Positions 1-8,549 of a DNA stretch of 64,000 nt are shown here, in pieces. The notes beneath the pieces are model-generated. The model was not told the DNA's origin, made no database searches, and worked only from the letters and a program-made list of their open reading frames with translations. The position numbers and the translations under genes were made by a program. The number at the start of each line of letters is the position of its first letter. Position 1 is the stretch's first letter. The DNA is from Runella defluvii (GTDB taxonomy: Bacteria > Bacteroidota > Bacteroidia > Cytophagales > Spirosomataceae), in assembly GCF_014195535.1 (NCBI RefSeq), contig NZ_JACIBY010000016.1, positions 78,203-142,202 on the forward strand. The letters are read 5' to 3'.

Positions 1-1111
1 CCGTCGCGTTGGCATGGGTCAGGTCGTTGTGAATCAATGTTGCTACGTACACCGCAGGACTGATGCCAAGGTCTTTTCCTGAGCCATTGATTTCGCCGCC
101 GTTGTCTCCCAAAATGCAATATTCCGACATCCAGTAGCGTACCTTCTGCTGCTTGTTCAGTTCGGTAAGTACTTGTTTACGAACGTTGACCGCCTTGTCA
201 TAGGGCGAAGACGTAAAGTAACTATGCCCCGAAATAGCCCGCGTCAGTTGGGACAAATCGCCAAGATAATCGGGAGAGTTTTTGTCAAAAAATGCTTGAA
301 TTTGAGTGCCTTTGCCCGCCCGACCGTGCTCAGAATACAAAAACTCCAATTGACCTGCTTCCGCTACGTTGATTTGGGTTGATAATTTAGCATTTACCAA
401 GGCTTTGTTTAAGGCACGACAAATACCCGCTATTTGCTGGTTATAAAAGGGTGTTCCTTCTTGGCCTCCATCGCTCCAATCCCACTGTGGTTCGTTGACA
501 GGACTGATGTAGTTGAAACTTACGCCCGTTTTTGCTTGAATTCCTTTTAAGCTTTGGGCCATAAAATCGGCAAAATCGTTGTATCGTTCGGGGCTAAGGT
601 TGGGGTTTTTATTGGTAGCGAAGCCTTTGCCATTGGTTGTAAATGAAACGGGAGGACTGTTGGGGAAAGCTAAAAAATAGGGCACGCCTCGTTGTTTGGC
701 TGCTTCTAAAAACCAGCGTTGCCCCGCCTGTTTGTCCCAATCATAAGTACCGTCGGGCCGTAAAAAAGACTCCGCCCGCCGCCATTCGTCTTTAATTCCG
801 CTGTTGGCGCCTTGTTCGGTCGTTCCAGCCCCAAGGTTGAAGCGCCAAAGCGAAAGCCCAATGCCTTTTGGCTGTCCGTTTGGTGACAATTCACGGCTAA
901 ATAGCAAATCGGCGATGGCATTGCGTTTGGCATTGGGCCACTGTCCCACAAACTGACACGACCACGCATCGGAGGCGCCAAAATGCTCGATGGTTTGGTA
1001 CGTAACACTAGGATTTATGACGATTTGAACAGCCGAACCCAAGGGTTTTTCTTTTTGGCCATAACTTGTTAGCCAGCAAAACAGAGCAAGTACACACAGA
1101 ATAGGTTTCAT
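1..1111 (-). CDS. GH30-family glycoside hydrolase, secreted (3' end outside window)
   Basis: The first 370 residues are visible and the reading frame is open to the window edge. An N-terminal signal peptide (about residues 1-19, ending SYGQ) is followed by a TIM-barrel typical of COG5520/GH30. The GH30 acid/base glutamate is seen in SPVNEPQWDW (E207) and the nucleophile in YWMSEYCILGD (E330). GH30 enzymes are retaining endo- or exo-hydrolases; bacterial members include glucuronoxylanases and beta-1,6-galactanases. I cannot assign the subfamily. In this xylan-type locus a xylanase role is plausible (inference). The gene lies 98 bp downstream of the lipoprotein gene on the same strand and may be co-transcribed with it. 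The start ATG at 1111 is the only one placed just before the signal peptide. Confidence 0.85.
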   Translation of the reverse strand, partial: MKPILCVLALFCWLTSYGQKEKPLGSAVQIVINPSVTYQTIEHFGASDAWSCQFVGQWPNAKRNAIADLLFSRELSPNGQPKGIGLSLWRFNLGAGTTEQGANSGIKDEWRRAESFLRPDGTYDWDKQAGQRWFLEAAKQRGVPYFLAFPNSPPVSFTTNGKGFATNKNPNLSPERYNDFADFMAQSLKGIQAKTGVSFNYISPVNEPQWDWSDGGQEGTPFYNQQIAGICRALNKALVNAKLSTQINVAEAGQLEFLYSEHGRAGKGTQIQAFFDKNSPDYLGDLSQLTRAISGHSYFTSSPYDKAVNVRKQVLTELNKQQKVRYWMSEYCILGDNGGEINGSGKDLGISPAVYVATLIHNDLTHANAT

Positions 1112-1209
1112 ATCCCTATAAGTAGAAAGGGGTAAGTTTTTACCGCCAACCAGCGTTTGCAATCAAGTACTTCTCGCCATGCGTCTTTTTGAAGACGAAA
1201 AGAAAAACG

Positions 1210-1782
1210 TTACAACTTAAACTTGAAACGTCCTTTCTTAAAATGGAGTTGTTTGCCTTGCTTATTGACAAGATGAAGTTCAAACTTTCCTTTTAACGCC
1301 CCTGTTTCCGAGTCGTATTTTGTAATGTGTATCCAACTTTTGCCCACCGCAATAAAATCATCTACCACACTGACACTTTCTCCCTTGAGGATATGAGCTC
1401 CGTCGGGGTTGGTTTGGAAATGAAATAGCCTCGCTTTGGTGTCGAGAGAAGGCAAGCACGGATCTGGATTACCCAGGTCGTATTTGCCTTCTGCCAAAGG
1501 AATAACGAAAAAATCTAAATGTTGCTTTGCGTGACAATTTTTGGGGCATCCCGTTGGTTTAGGTGCGCGAGTCAAGTCAAACGGAATGTCGGTTGTGGCT
1601 CCAAATCCAAACCTTGGAAGTGAGCAATTCTTTATTTTTTCTTCGTTGACAACGCTCCCTTGTCCCATACCGTACCAACGTTTATTGTCTAATTTCCCCG
1701 AAATTGTGAATGAACGGTAGCAACCTGAACATACGAGGGCTAACAAAAGGCAGCAGTAGCTGACAAAGGAATTGAGTTTCAT
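1210..1782 (-). CDS. Hypothetical lipoprotein, 190 aa
   Basis: The protein starts with a short charged end, a hydrophobic stretch and a lipobox-like LVCSGC, so Cys21 is the likely lipidated residue and the protein is probably membrane anchored. The rest is a soluble domain rich in beta-prone segments, with a Cys pair in GCPKNCH near residue 80 and no family I recognise. It lies upstream of, and on the same strand as, the GH30 gene, and is divergent from the cytochrome c/sugar dehydrogenase gene. No function is assigned. The start is well supported by the signal sequence. Confidence 0.65.
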   Translation of the reverse strand: MKLNSFVSYCCLLLALVCSGCYRSFTISGKLDNKRWYGMGQGSVVNEEKIKNCSLPRFGFGATTDIPFDLTRAPKPTGCPKNCHAKQHLDFFVIPLAEGKYDLGNPDPCLPSLDTKARLFHFQTNPDGAHILKGESVSVVDDFIAVGKSWIHITKYDSETGALKGKFELHLVNKQGKQLHFKKGRFKFKL

Positions 1783-1977
1783 GTCTTATTGAAGCGTTAA
1801 ATGGTTGGATTTGGCTAGAAAAGTACCAAAAACGCTTCATTATTGCTAGTAATATCCCTAAAAGTCAAAAAATTGAGTTTTGGTTTTTCATGGAAAGAAA
1901 TAAGCGAAGTGAGCGTTTTCAATCTAGTTGAGTATGCACCTGCTTTTGCTTCCTTTTTAAGGAAATCTGTTCACAAT

Positions 1978-3711
1978 ATGTTTCAAAAACCCCTCACACC
2001 CTTTTTTAAAAAGAGTTTTTATTGGCTATTTTTTGCCATTTCCTTGAGTCAATGGAATGTTTTTGCCCAAACATCCTACACTACTGATGCCAAAACACTG
2101 GCCAAAGGGCAGCAGCTTTTTCAGGCCAATTGCTCCACTTGTCATAATTTCCTTCAAAAAGGAATAGGGCCAAGTTTGGAACGAGCCACGACCGAATTAC
2201 CCGCCGATTGGCTGAAAAAAGTCATCCACAATGCCCCCGAGGTACTTGCCAGCGGGGATGCTCGCCTAACCAAACTTTTTGAAGATTACAAGCAAGTCAT
2301 GCCTCCCTTCACGCAACTCAAAGGTGCTGAAATTGAGGCTATTTTGGCTTTTATTCACAAAAATCAAAAGGAATTAGCCCGCGACAAAGAAGCAGTGGGG
2401 GCGGTGTTGGACCCATTGCCCGAAAAGATTAAAAAGGAAGGTTGGCAAATGCAACTTCGGTACCTCTCAACCGCTCCTGTAACAGGCCCCAAAGCGCCAT
2501 TGGCACGTATCAATAAAATGCTTGTGCTGAAAGGCCAGAAAGACCGCGTTTTTGTTTCGGACTTACAAGGGATTTTATACGAACTGATTAATAATCAGTG
2601 GAATGTGGCCTTAGATATTCGTAAAGAACGGCCTCAATTTATTTCGTCTCCTGGGTTAGCTACGGGCTTGGGGAGCTTTGCTTTTCACCCTGATTTTTCC
2701 AAAAATGGCTTGTTATACACCACGCACACCGAAAAAGCAAACAGTGCTTTGGCCGATTTTCGTTATGCTGATTCCATCAAAGTCACTCTGCAATGGGTGG
2801 TTACGGAATGGAAAATCGCCAATTCGGGCACGATTCCTTTTGCGGTAAAAGGGCGTGAGTTGTTTCGTATAAACATGGTTTCGCCCATTCACGGAATGCA
2901 GGAAATTACTTTTAACCCACTTGCCAAAGCAGGGGATAAAGAATACGGGTTGATGTACATCGGCATTGGTGACGGCGGCGCTTCCGAAAATGGTTTTCCT
3001 CACATTTGTAATAGCACCAACGGAGCGTGGAGTTCGGTGTTGCGCATCGACCCTCTCGGGAAAAATAGCCGAAATGGTCGTTATGGCATTCCTGAAAGTA
3101 ATCCTTATGCCAATGCCACTTCGCCCTCGACCGTCAAAGAAGTATTTTGCCGAGGGTTTCGCAATCCCAACCGTATCACGTGGAGTCCTGATGGAAAAAT
3201 GCTCATTACTGACATCGGACAAACCAACATCGAAGAGTTGAACCTTGGAAAAGCAGGGGCAGATTACGGCTGGCCCGACCGCGAAGGAACGTTCGTGATT
3301 AATCCGCGCGGACGAATGGATAAAGTGTTTCCACTGCCTGCCAACGAACCTCCGCAAAAATATACCTATCCCATTATGCAGTACGACCACGACGAAGGGA
3401 AAGCCATTGGGGGAGGGTTTGTGTATCAAGGCAAAGCCAATCCTGATTTACAAGGGAAATACGTGTTTACGGACATTAACAACGGGCGGGTGTTTTTGGC
3501 AGAAAATGCGCAGTTTGTTCAAGGTAGGAGTGCTCATATTCAAGAGATTGAGTTGGTAATTGACAACCAACCTGCCGACTTTTTTCAATTGCATTCTCCC
3601 GCCAAACCCGATCCACACATTGGCGTTGGGTTAGACAACGAAATGTACGTTTTTACCAAAGCCGACGGGAAGCTTTATCAAGTAGTAGGGTTTTCACGCA
3701 AGGCTAAATAA
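1978..3711 (+). CDS. Secreted cytochrome c - PQQ glucose/sorbosone dehydrogenase-like fusion
   Basis: I place the start at the ATG at 1978 because it sits directly before a good signal peptide (residues 1-31, ending VFAQ); the frame is open further upstream to 1843. Residues about 35-120 are a class I cytochrome c domain with a CSTCH haem site (C52, C55, H56) and a likely methionine ligand in YKQVMPPF. The rest (about 150-570) is a beta-propeller of the glucose/sorbosone dehydrogenase family, with GLGSFAFHPDF, IGIGDGG and GFRNPNRITW, as in soluble PQQ aldose dehydrogenases. It probably oxidises sugars in the periplasm and passes electrons to its own haem (inference). A strong hairpin follows the stop codon. 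Confidence 0.85.
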   Translation: MFQKPLTPFFKKSFYWLFFAISLSQWNVFAQTSYTTDAKTLAKGQQLFQANCSTCHNFLQKGIGPSLERATTELPADWLKKVIHNAPEVLASGDARLTKLFEDYKQVMPPFTQLKGAEIEAILAFIHKNQKELARDKEAVGAVLDPLPEKIKKEGWQMQLRYLSTAPVTGPKAPLARINKMLVLKGQKDRVFVSDLQGILYELINNQWNVALDIRKERPQFISSPGLATGLGSFAFHPDFSKNGLLYTTHTEKANSALADFRYADSIKVTLQWVVTEWKIANSGTIPFAVKGRELFRINMVSPIHGMQEITFNPLAKAGDKEYGLMYIGIGDGGASENGFPHICNSTNGAWSSVLRIDPLGKNSRNGRYGIPESNPYANATSPSTVKEVFCRGFRNPNRITWSPDGKMLITDIGQTNIEELNLGKAGADYGWPDREGTFVINPRGRMDKVFPLPANEPPQKYTYPIMQYDHDEGKAIGGGFVYQGKANPDLQGKYVFTDINNGRVFLAENAQFVQGRSAHIQEIELVIDNQPADFFQLHSPAKPDPHIGVGLDNEMYVFTKADGKLYQVVGFSRKAK

Positions 3712-3714
3712 TAA

Positions 3715-3756
3715 GAATGGGATGTTGGGAGCAGTTTTGGCTCCAACATCCCATTC
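3715..3756. terminator. Bidirectional terminator hairpin between convergent genes
   Basis: A 17-bp near-perfect inverted repeat (one bulged G) starts 4 bp after the sugar-dehydrogenase stop: GAATGGGATGTTGG on the left pairs with CCAACATCCCATTC on the right around an AGTTTTG loop. It separates two convergent genes and can serve both strands. Confidence 0.75.
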
Positions 3757-3778
3757 AATATTCGTCTTTCAGTTTTCT

Positions 3779-4765
3779 CTATTTTTTGGTCGCAAATGGA
3801 AACGTGACGGGGTACAAAATGGCTCCGTCAAACTCCCGAATAAAGGTCGAAAACTGCTTTTTACCTTCTTTTAATTCAATGATGCGAGCGCCATTTTTGG
3901 TACGCAAATAGGTATTTTCACTTCCCGAAAAACATCCGTACGTCAACGCGATTCCGTAATATTCTACCAAATAGTCGTTTACGTGGTCGTGCCCTACAAA
4001 CGTCCCTAATACGTCTCCTGATTCTACCATCGCGGCAAACATCCCCGAATTGATACTTGGCGGACACTCGTTTTCGTAACGGACGCCACGGCGGCGATTT
4101 TTGATGTTATCAAACGCCATTCGGTACTCAGGCAACGGAATATGAAAAAAAGCCAAAGCGGGTAAGGTATCTTTCTGGGTTTCTTTGAACTTGGCACTGG
4201 TTTTCTGAAACCAATCAACTTGATTATGATTAAACCAGCCGTAGCCATCGACCCGATGTTTTATTTTTGAATAAGCGTGCGAATCCATCGCGTAGAGAAT
4301 CGCCGCGTTGGCGCCCGATTTTCCCTTCACGGTAATCGCGGCATTTAAGTAACCATCTACCCCTGGAATCGACGGAATTTTATTCAAAAGATAAGGTTTT
4401 GTGGTTACGTATGCAGCTACTTCAGCCCGCTTCATTTCGCTTTCGTCATCGTGATTTCCCAACGTGACGATGTACGGAATTTTACGCGAAATCACCACTT
4501 CCAGCACTTCGTCCCAACCTTGTTTGGTAGGAGCGCTGACCACCACATCGCCCGTAAAGACCACCAAATCAGGTTTTTGTTCGTCGAGCGTGGTGCGCAT
4601 CATCGAAATGGATTTTTTGGATGGTTCCGCTCCTGCTTTGTAGTGCAAATCGGTAAACTGAACAATGCGAAAAGTGCTGTCGGAGCGGAATTTTAATTCT
4701 TGGGCCTGAACGGCAGAAACAATCAATAACAGGAACGCAAAAAAGGAAATAAATCTGTTTTTCAT
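3779..4765 (-). CDS. Secreted calcineurin-like metallophosphoesterase
   Basis: This 328-residue protein has a signal peptide (MKNRFISFFAFLLLIVSAVQAQ needs no upstream residues; a seven-codon-longer start at 4786 exists but is less likely). The metallophosphatase signature is complete in order: FTDLHY (DxH), FTGDVV (GDxx), TLGNHDDE (GNHD/E), a conserved His in FFHIPLPEY and GHDH in TFVGHDHVNDY. It belongs with the purple-acid-phosphatase/Icc-like group of dinuclear-metal phosphoesterases. The substrate is unknown, probably an extracellular phosphoester. It stands alone, convergent with the sugar dehydrogenase gene and divergent from the Nudix-like regulator gene. Confidence 0.85.
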   Translation of the reverse strand: MKNRFISFFAFLLLIVSAVQAQELKFRSDSTFRIVQFTDLHYKAGAEPSKKSISMMRTTLDEQKPDLVVFTGDVVVSAPTKQGWDEVLEVVISRKIPYIVTLGNHDDESEMKRAEVAAYVTTKPYLLNKIPSIPGVDGYLNAAITVKGKSGANAAILYAMDSHAYSKIKHRVDGYGWFNHNQVDWFQKTSAKFKETQKDTLPALAFFHIPLPEYRMAFDNIKNRRRGVRYENECPPSINSGMFAAMVESGDVLGTFVGHDHVNDYLVEYYGIALTYGCFSGSENTYLRTKNGARIIELKEGKKQFSTFIREFDGAILYPVTFPFATKK

Positions 4766-4952
4766 ATAAATGGTTAAGTTAGACAAGAAATTACGGTTGT
4801 GGATTTAATACGTTTGAAAAGTAAAAGTGTCCTATTGAGCGCGTTTTTATTTGTGCCAAAAATAAAACAAGGGAAATTAAGGGAATGTTATCAATTAGCC
4901 GTACTATCTTTACTCTCATTAATGAAGTTGTTTCATCAAACCGTCATTCCTC

Positions 4953-5639
4953 TTGAATTTCACCGACGAGATTATAGACGCCCTGTCTATTGATTGCCTT
5001 ATTTTTGGATTTAAGGATGCCCAACTTTCCATTCTTTTGGTCAAACACGGAATCGGTCCGACTTTGGGTCAATGGGCTTTGCCAGGAAGTTGGATAAAAT
5101 ACAATGAAAGTATCGACGAAGCTGCGGGGAGAATCTTATCGTCGCAGACTTCCGTGGAGAATATCTATTTAGAGCAGTTCAAAACCTTTGGGGAAGTTCG
5201 TCGATTTTCTCCTCGGAGGGTCATCACGATTGCCTATTATGCCTTGGTCAACATCGAAAAATTTGAGCTGCATCCAGGGCCTACCGAAGCCGATGTGTCT
5301 TGGTTTAACATCCAAGAAGTACCAACTATGCCTTTTGACCACAACAAAATTTTTGAAGATTGCCTCAGTTTTTTGAAACATAAAATCCAGCACGAACCCA
5401 TCGGATTCAATTTGCTTCCTGCAAAATTCACGCTTTTACAATTGCTCGAACTCTACGAAGCGATTCTAGGACAAAAACTCGACAAATCGAATTTTAGAAA
5501 GAAGTTTCTGAAAATGAACCTATTGGTGGATACCCAAGAACGCCAACAAGACGTATCGCACCGTGCTGCGACCTTGTATCGGTTCGACGAAAGTGTGTAT
5601 AATAAACTCCTAGAAAAAGGGTTTACGTTTGAAGTATAG
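4953..5639 (+). CDS. NrtR/AraR-like transcriptional regulator (degenerate Nudix + winged helix)
   Basis: The 228-residue protein has a Nudix fold at about residues 10-140 and a C-terminal winged helix (about 150-228) with the NrtR-type segment KSNFRKKFLKMNLL. The Nudix box is broken: after G and E come GR-I and SSQTSV in place of the REUxEExGU core, so hydrolysis is unlikely and the domain probably binds a ligand. Related Bacteroidetes proteins (AraR of Bacteroides) sense L-arabinose and repress arabinose genes; here it lies next to a GH43 and a pentoside-type symporter, which fits. The start is a TTG at 4953; an in-frame TGA at 4923 and the lack of any in-frame ATG or GTG after it make this the only usable start I see. 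Confidence 0.8.
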   Translation: MNFTDEIIDALSIDCLIFGFKDAQLSILLVKHGIGPTLGQWALPGSWIKYNESIDEAAGRILSSQTSVENIYLEQFKTFGEVRRFSPRRVITIAYYALVNIEKFELHPGPTEADVSWFNIQEVPTMPFDHNKIFEDCLSFLKHKIQHEPIGFNLLPAKFTLLQLLELYEAILGQKLDKSNFRKKFLKMNLLVDTQERQQDVSHRAATLYRFDESVYNKLLEKGFTFEV

Positions 5640-5781
5640 CCCTTGGTCTGACGATTGCCTGACCAAGGGCTACGGTCAGACGACAGTCAGACCGAAAACG
5701 GCTACAGGTCAGACGATAGTGATTATCGTCTGACCGAGTGTGCTATTACAATTGCCCTTCGGTCTGACTATCGTCTGACCG
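5639..5781. repeat. Cluster of palindromic GGTCAGACGATA repeats between convergent genes
   Basis: At least four related inverted units occur in 143 bp: GCCCTTGGTC...GACCAAGGGC (5639-5670), CGGTC...GACCG (5673-5694), a perfect 12-bp stem GGTCAGACGATA/TATCGTCTGACC (5707-5735), and a related copy at 5760-5781. The array begins inside the regulator's stop codon and runs into the 3' end of the opposite GH43 gene, where it encodes the tail RSDDSQTEGQL. It resembles REP/BIME-type elements and could also end transcription from both sides. Confidence 0.75.
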
Positions 5782-6795
5782 AGTGTATGGCACAATCGGT
5801 TGAATTTTTCCTGCGGCATCGTAAAAAATCTCCGTCATTTTGATGCTTCGGAGGTGCGTAACCCCTTCTGAGAGGCTCGAATCATGGTAAAAAAGATACC
5901 ATTTCCCTGCTACTTCACAGATTGAGTGGTGGGTTGTCCAGCCTACTACAGGTTGAAGAATTTGGCCTTGGTACGTAAAAGGCCCGTAGGGCGAATCACC
6001 CGTGGCATAGCAAATGTAGTGCGTATCGCCCGTCGAATACGAGAAATAGTACTTGCCATTGTAGCGGTGCAGCCAAGGAGCTTCAAAAAAACGACGCTCA
6101 TTGTCGCCAGCCAACAACAAATTTCCTGCTTCATCCAAAATCTGTACGTCTAGCGGGCTTTCGGCCAGCTCCAACAGATTGTCGGTTAACTTGGCAATTT
6201 TTGGACAAAGTGCCGTTTCGTGGGCTAATGGTTCTTGATTTTCAGCGTCATAGACGTTGTCGCGGTACTTTTGTAATTGACCTCCCCAAATTCCCCCAAA
6301 GTACAAATAATAGCTTCCATCGGAGTCTTCAAATACCGCAGGGTCAATGCTGTAACTGCCTTTAATCGGCGATTTTTCAGCCACAAACGGCCCAGTTGGC
6401 GATGCTGAAACGGCTACCCCGATTTGAAAAATTCCTTCGTGGTTTTTGGCAGGAAAATAAAGGTAATAGTTGCCGTCTTTGTGCGCGGCATCGGGCGCCC
6501 ACAACTGCCGTTCGGCCCACGGAACATCGTTTACGTGCAGCGCCACCCCGTGGTCGACCACTTCACTATTCACGGATTCCATCGAAAAAACGTGGTAGTC
6601 TTCCATGCCAAAATGGTCGCCGTTGTCATTAAACGGAATGCCTGCGTCAATGTCGTGGGAAGGATAAATATAAATTTTTCCGTCAAAAACGTGCGCCGAT
6701 GGGTCGGCTGTAAACAAATGTGAAACCAACGGTTGAGAAATTGCTCGTTCGTTAAGTTTCTCAAAATCAATGTGCTCGATGCTATCTTCTGGCAT
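5746..6795 (-). CDS. Cytoplasmic GH43 arabinofuranosidase/beta-xylosidase
   Basis: A five-bladed-propeller GH43 enzyme with no signal peptide, so it acts in the cytoplasm. The three catalytic acids are visible: base D31 (FTADPSAHVF), pKa modulator D151 (YSIDPAVFED) and acid E238 (FFEAPWLHRY). It resembles subfamily 1, which contains xylosidases and arabinofuranosidases acting on short oligosaccharides. It follows the GPH symporter gene by 86 bp on the same strand, so imported arabinoxylo-oligosaccharides are the likely substrate. The last 11 residues (339-349, RSDDSQTEGQL) are encoded by the palindromic repeat cluster and are probably not part of the original protein. Confidence 0.88.
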   Translation of the reverse strand: MPEDSIEHIDFEKLNERAISQPLVSHLFTADPSAHVFDGKIYIYPSHDIDAGIPFNDNGDHFGMEDYHVFSMESVNSEVVDHGVALHVNDVPWAERQLWAPDAAHKDGNYYLYFPAKNHEGIFQIGVAVSASPTGPFVAEKSPIKGSYSIDPAVFEDSDGSYYLYFGGIWGGQLQKYRDNVYDAENQEPLAHETALCPKIAKLTDNLLELAESPLDVQILDEAGNLLLAGDNERRFFEAPWLHRYNGKYYFSYSTGDTHYICYATGDSPYGPFTYQGQILQPVVGWTTHHSICEVAGKWYLFYHDSSLSEGVTHLRSIKMTEIFYDAAGKIQPIVPYTRSDDSQTEGQL

Positions 6796-6881
6796 TGTTT
6801 TATTTTTTATTAATTGCTGTAATCAACTTTGGTCGGATGTAAGAAACGTTTATCACTTCGACGAAGGAAGAAGCCCAACAC

Positions 6882-8348
6882 CTACCGCTGACGTTTTTCC
6901 TTCAAGTCAGCTTCAATTTGTACTTCCATCGTTTTGTTGATTTCGTACCAAAACAACAAAGCGACGCTTACGAGAAAAATCAAGCCTGGGTAAATACTTA
7001 CGGCCATTTTGATGCCGTTGACAGCCCCTGCCGTTTGTTCGGTTTGTTCGGCCACATACCCATAATTTGATAAAATTCCTGCCCCGAGCGACCCACCAAT
7101 GCTTAGCCCTGCTTTCAGACCAAAAATCATGGCAGAAAAGATAATGGCCGTAGCGCGGCGGTTGTTTTTCCACTCCGAATAATCGGCGACGTCAGCAATC
7201 ATGGCCCAAAGCAACGGAATCGTTACGCCGTAGGTAAAGCCGTGGAGAATTTGAGTGAAAAAAACGAGGCCAATACTGTCTTTGGAATAAAAATTAAACA
7301 TCAATAAACACAGGGCCGACAGCGCCAAGAAGATTCCGAAGATGTTTCGTTTGCCAAAACGGTCGGCCAGCGGTTTAGAGAACATGATTCCGACAATCAT
7401 AAAAATAATTCCACCCGCATTAAAAACGCTGTTGGCCGAAGTGGGGGCATCTTCGGGCCACTCAAACTTTCCTAAGCCTAAACCCGTAATGGTGGCGTTT
7501 AAGCCCCGAATAAAGTCGTTAAAACCAATGGAATCGAGGTAAGCTGCTTCGGCAGCGTGGTCGAGGTAGTAGTTGAAATAATAAATGTACATACCGCCTT
7601 TGAGGGCTAAGGTGACAAAAATGAGAATGGTCACCAACAGCATAATAACCCAAGGCTTGTTCTTAATAAGGTCAGTCAAATCTTGTTTAACGGAGTTTTT
7701 CTCTTCAACGGGCGGTACTATACGCTCTTTGGTGGTTAAAAAAGTAATCCAAAAACAAATCACGCCTACAATGGCAAAAAAGAGCATCACTTTTTCAAAT
7801 CCAACGGCTTTGTTTCCGTGGCCCAACGACAATGCCAAAGGAAGAAGTAACGATTGGATGATAAATTGGGCAACCATCACGGCCACAAAACGATAGGAGG
7901 AAAGGCTGTTTCGCTCTTTCATGTCGCCCGTAATGACGCCACTGAGTGCCGAATACGGCAAGTTGTTGGCCGAATACACAATCACGAGCAACAGATAGGT
8001 GGTGAGGGCGTAGATAACTTTGCCCGTGTCACCAAAATTGGGCGTAGAGAAAGCCAGCAAAGAAATGACTCCAAAAGGTAAGGAAGTCCAGATAATCCAC
8101 GGACGAAATTTTCCCCAGCGCGTGTTGGTGCGGTCGGCAATGAGGCCCATTAAGACATTAAAGAAGGCTCCCAACAAACCTCCCACAAAAATGATGATAC
8201 TGGCCGTACCCGCGGGGATTTTGTAAACGTCGGTGTAGAAATACGCCAAAAAGGTCATTAACGTCTGAAAAATGAGGTTGGCAGCCAAATCTCCGAGACT
8301 GTAACCGATTTTTTCAATGACCGAAAGTTGCTGATTACTGGAATTCAT
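6882..8348 (-). CDS. GPH-family (MelB/XynP-like) glycoside:cation symporter
   Basis: A 488-residue integral membrane protein with about twelve hydrophobic segments and the GPH-family N-terminus EKIGYSLGDLAANLIFQT, plus the loop GLIADRTNTRWGKFRPWI (conserved D and RxGKFRP). These carriers use H+ or Na+ to import oligosaccharides such as melibiose and xylosides across the inner membrane. It is first in a two-gene unit with the cytoplasmic GH43, which points to import of arabinoxylo-oligosaccharides released in the periplasm. Its promoter region is shared with the divergent ECF sigma gene and holds a dyad that could be the Nudix-like regulator's operator. Confidence 0.9.
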   Translation of the reverse strand: MNSSNQQLSVIEKIGYSLGDLAANLIFQTLMTFLAYFYTDVYKIPAGTASIIIFVGGLLGAFFNVLMGLIADRTNTRWGKFRPWIIWTSLPFGVISLLAFSTPNFGDTGKVIYALTTYLLLVIVYSANNLPYSALSGVITGDMKERNSLSSYRFVAVMVAQFIIQSLLLPLALSLGHGNKAVGFEKVMLFFAIVGVICFWITFLTTKERIVPPVEEKNSVKQDLTDLIKNKPWVIMLLVTILIFVTLALKGGMYIYYFNYYLDHAAEAAYLDSIGFNDFIRGLNATITGLGLGKFEWPEDAPTSANSVFNAGGIIFMIVGIMFSKPLADRFGKRNIFGIFLALSALCLLMFNFYSKDSIGLVFFTQILHGFTYGVTIPLLWAMIADVADYSEWKNNRRATAIIFSAMIFGLKAGLSIGGSLGAGILSNYGYVAEQTEQTAGAVNGIKMAVSIYPGLIFLVSVALLFWYEINKTMEVQIEADLKEKRQR

Positions 8349-8452
8349 TGGTAGTGTCCGTTAAAGGTTAATTGGAAGCATAAGTGGGGTTATGGTAATT
8401 TTTACTATAATATATTGGTAATTTTTTTTAGCCGCAAAAAAATAAATCACAA

Positions 8453-8475
8453 CTTATTGTAAATAATACCATAAG
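8453..8475. promoter_or_regulatory. Candidate operator dyad in the symporter/ECF divergent region
   Basis: A 9-bp inverted repeat with one mismatch and a 5-bp spacer: CTTATTGTA-AATAA-TACCATAAG. It lies about 16 bp before a -7-like box of the ECF gene and about 105 bp before the symporter start. A second weaker dyad (TTAC...GTAA, 8402-8421) and a direct repeat GGTAATTTTT (8394 and 8417) lie nearby. Binding by the NrtR/AraR-like protein is inference. Confidence 0.4.
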
Positions 8476-8490
8476 ATAATAAAACTTTAT

Positions 8491-8498
8491 TACTTTTG
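8491..8498 (+). promoter_or_regulatory. Candidate Bacteroidetes -7 box upstream of ECF sigma gene
   Basis: TACTTTTG matches the TAnnTTTG consensus used by the primary sigma of Bacteroidetes and lies 51 bp upstream of the ECF start codon. No clear TTTG -33 box is present at the usual distance, so the call is tentative. Confidence 0.4.
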
Positions 8499-8549
8499 TT
8501 AGACTATTCACAAAAAATCTTTGTTTGATTATATTAGCTCGATTTCACT

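Noticed and set aside
2713..3429. Long antisense reading frame opposite the sugar dehydrogenase gene
   Set aside because: It mirrors a well-supported coding region, lacks recognisable domains or signal peptide and reflects codon bias only.
4799..4993. Short plus-strand frame upstream of the Nudix-like regulator
   Set aside because: No homology, overlaps the regulator start out of frame and looks like chance in AT-rich sequence.
5639..5781. CRISPR array
   Set aside because: Units are palindromic, irregularly spaced and without uniform spacers; no cas genes are present.
5655..5843. 62-codon frame over the palindromic cluster
   Set aside because: Its repeated RSDDSQTE/SDYRLTEC text is produced by the DNA repeats and not by a gene.
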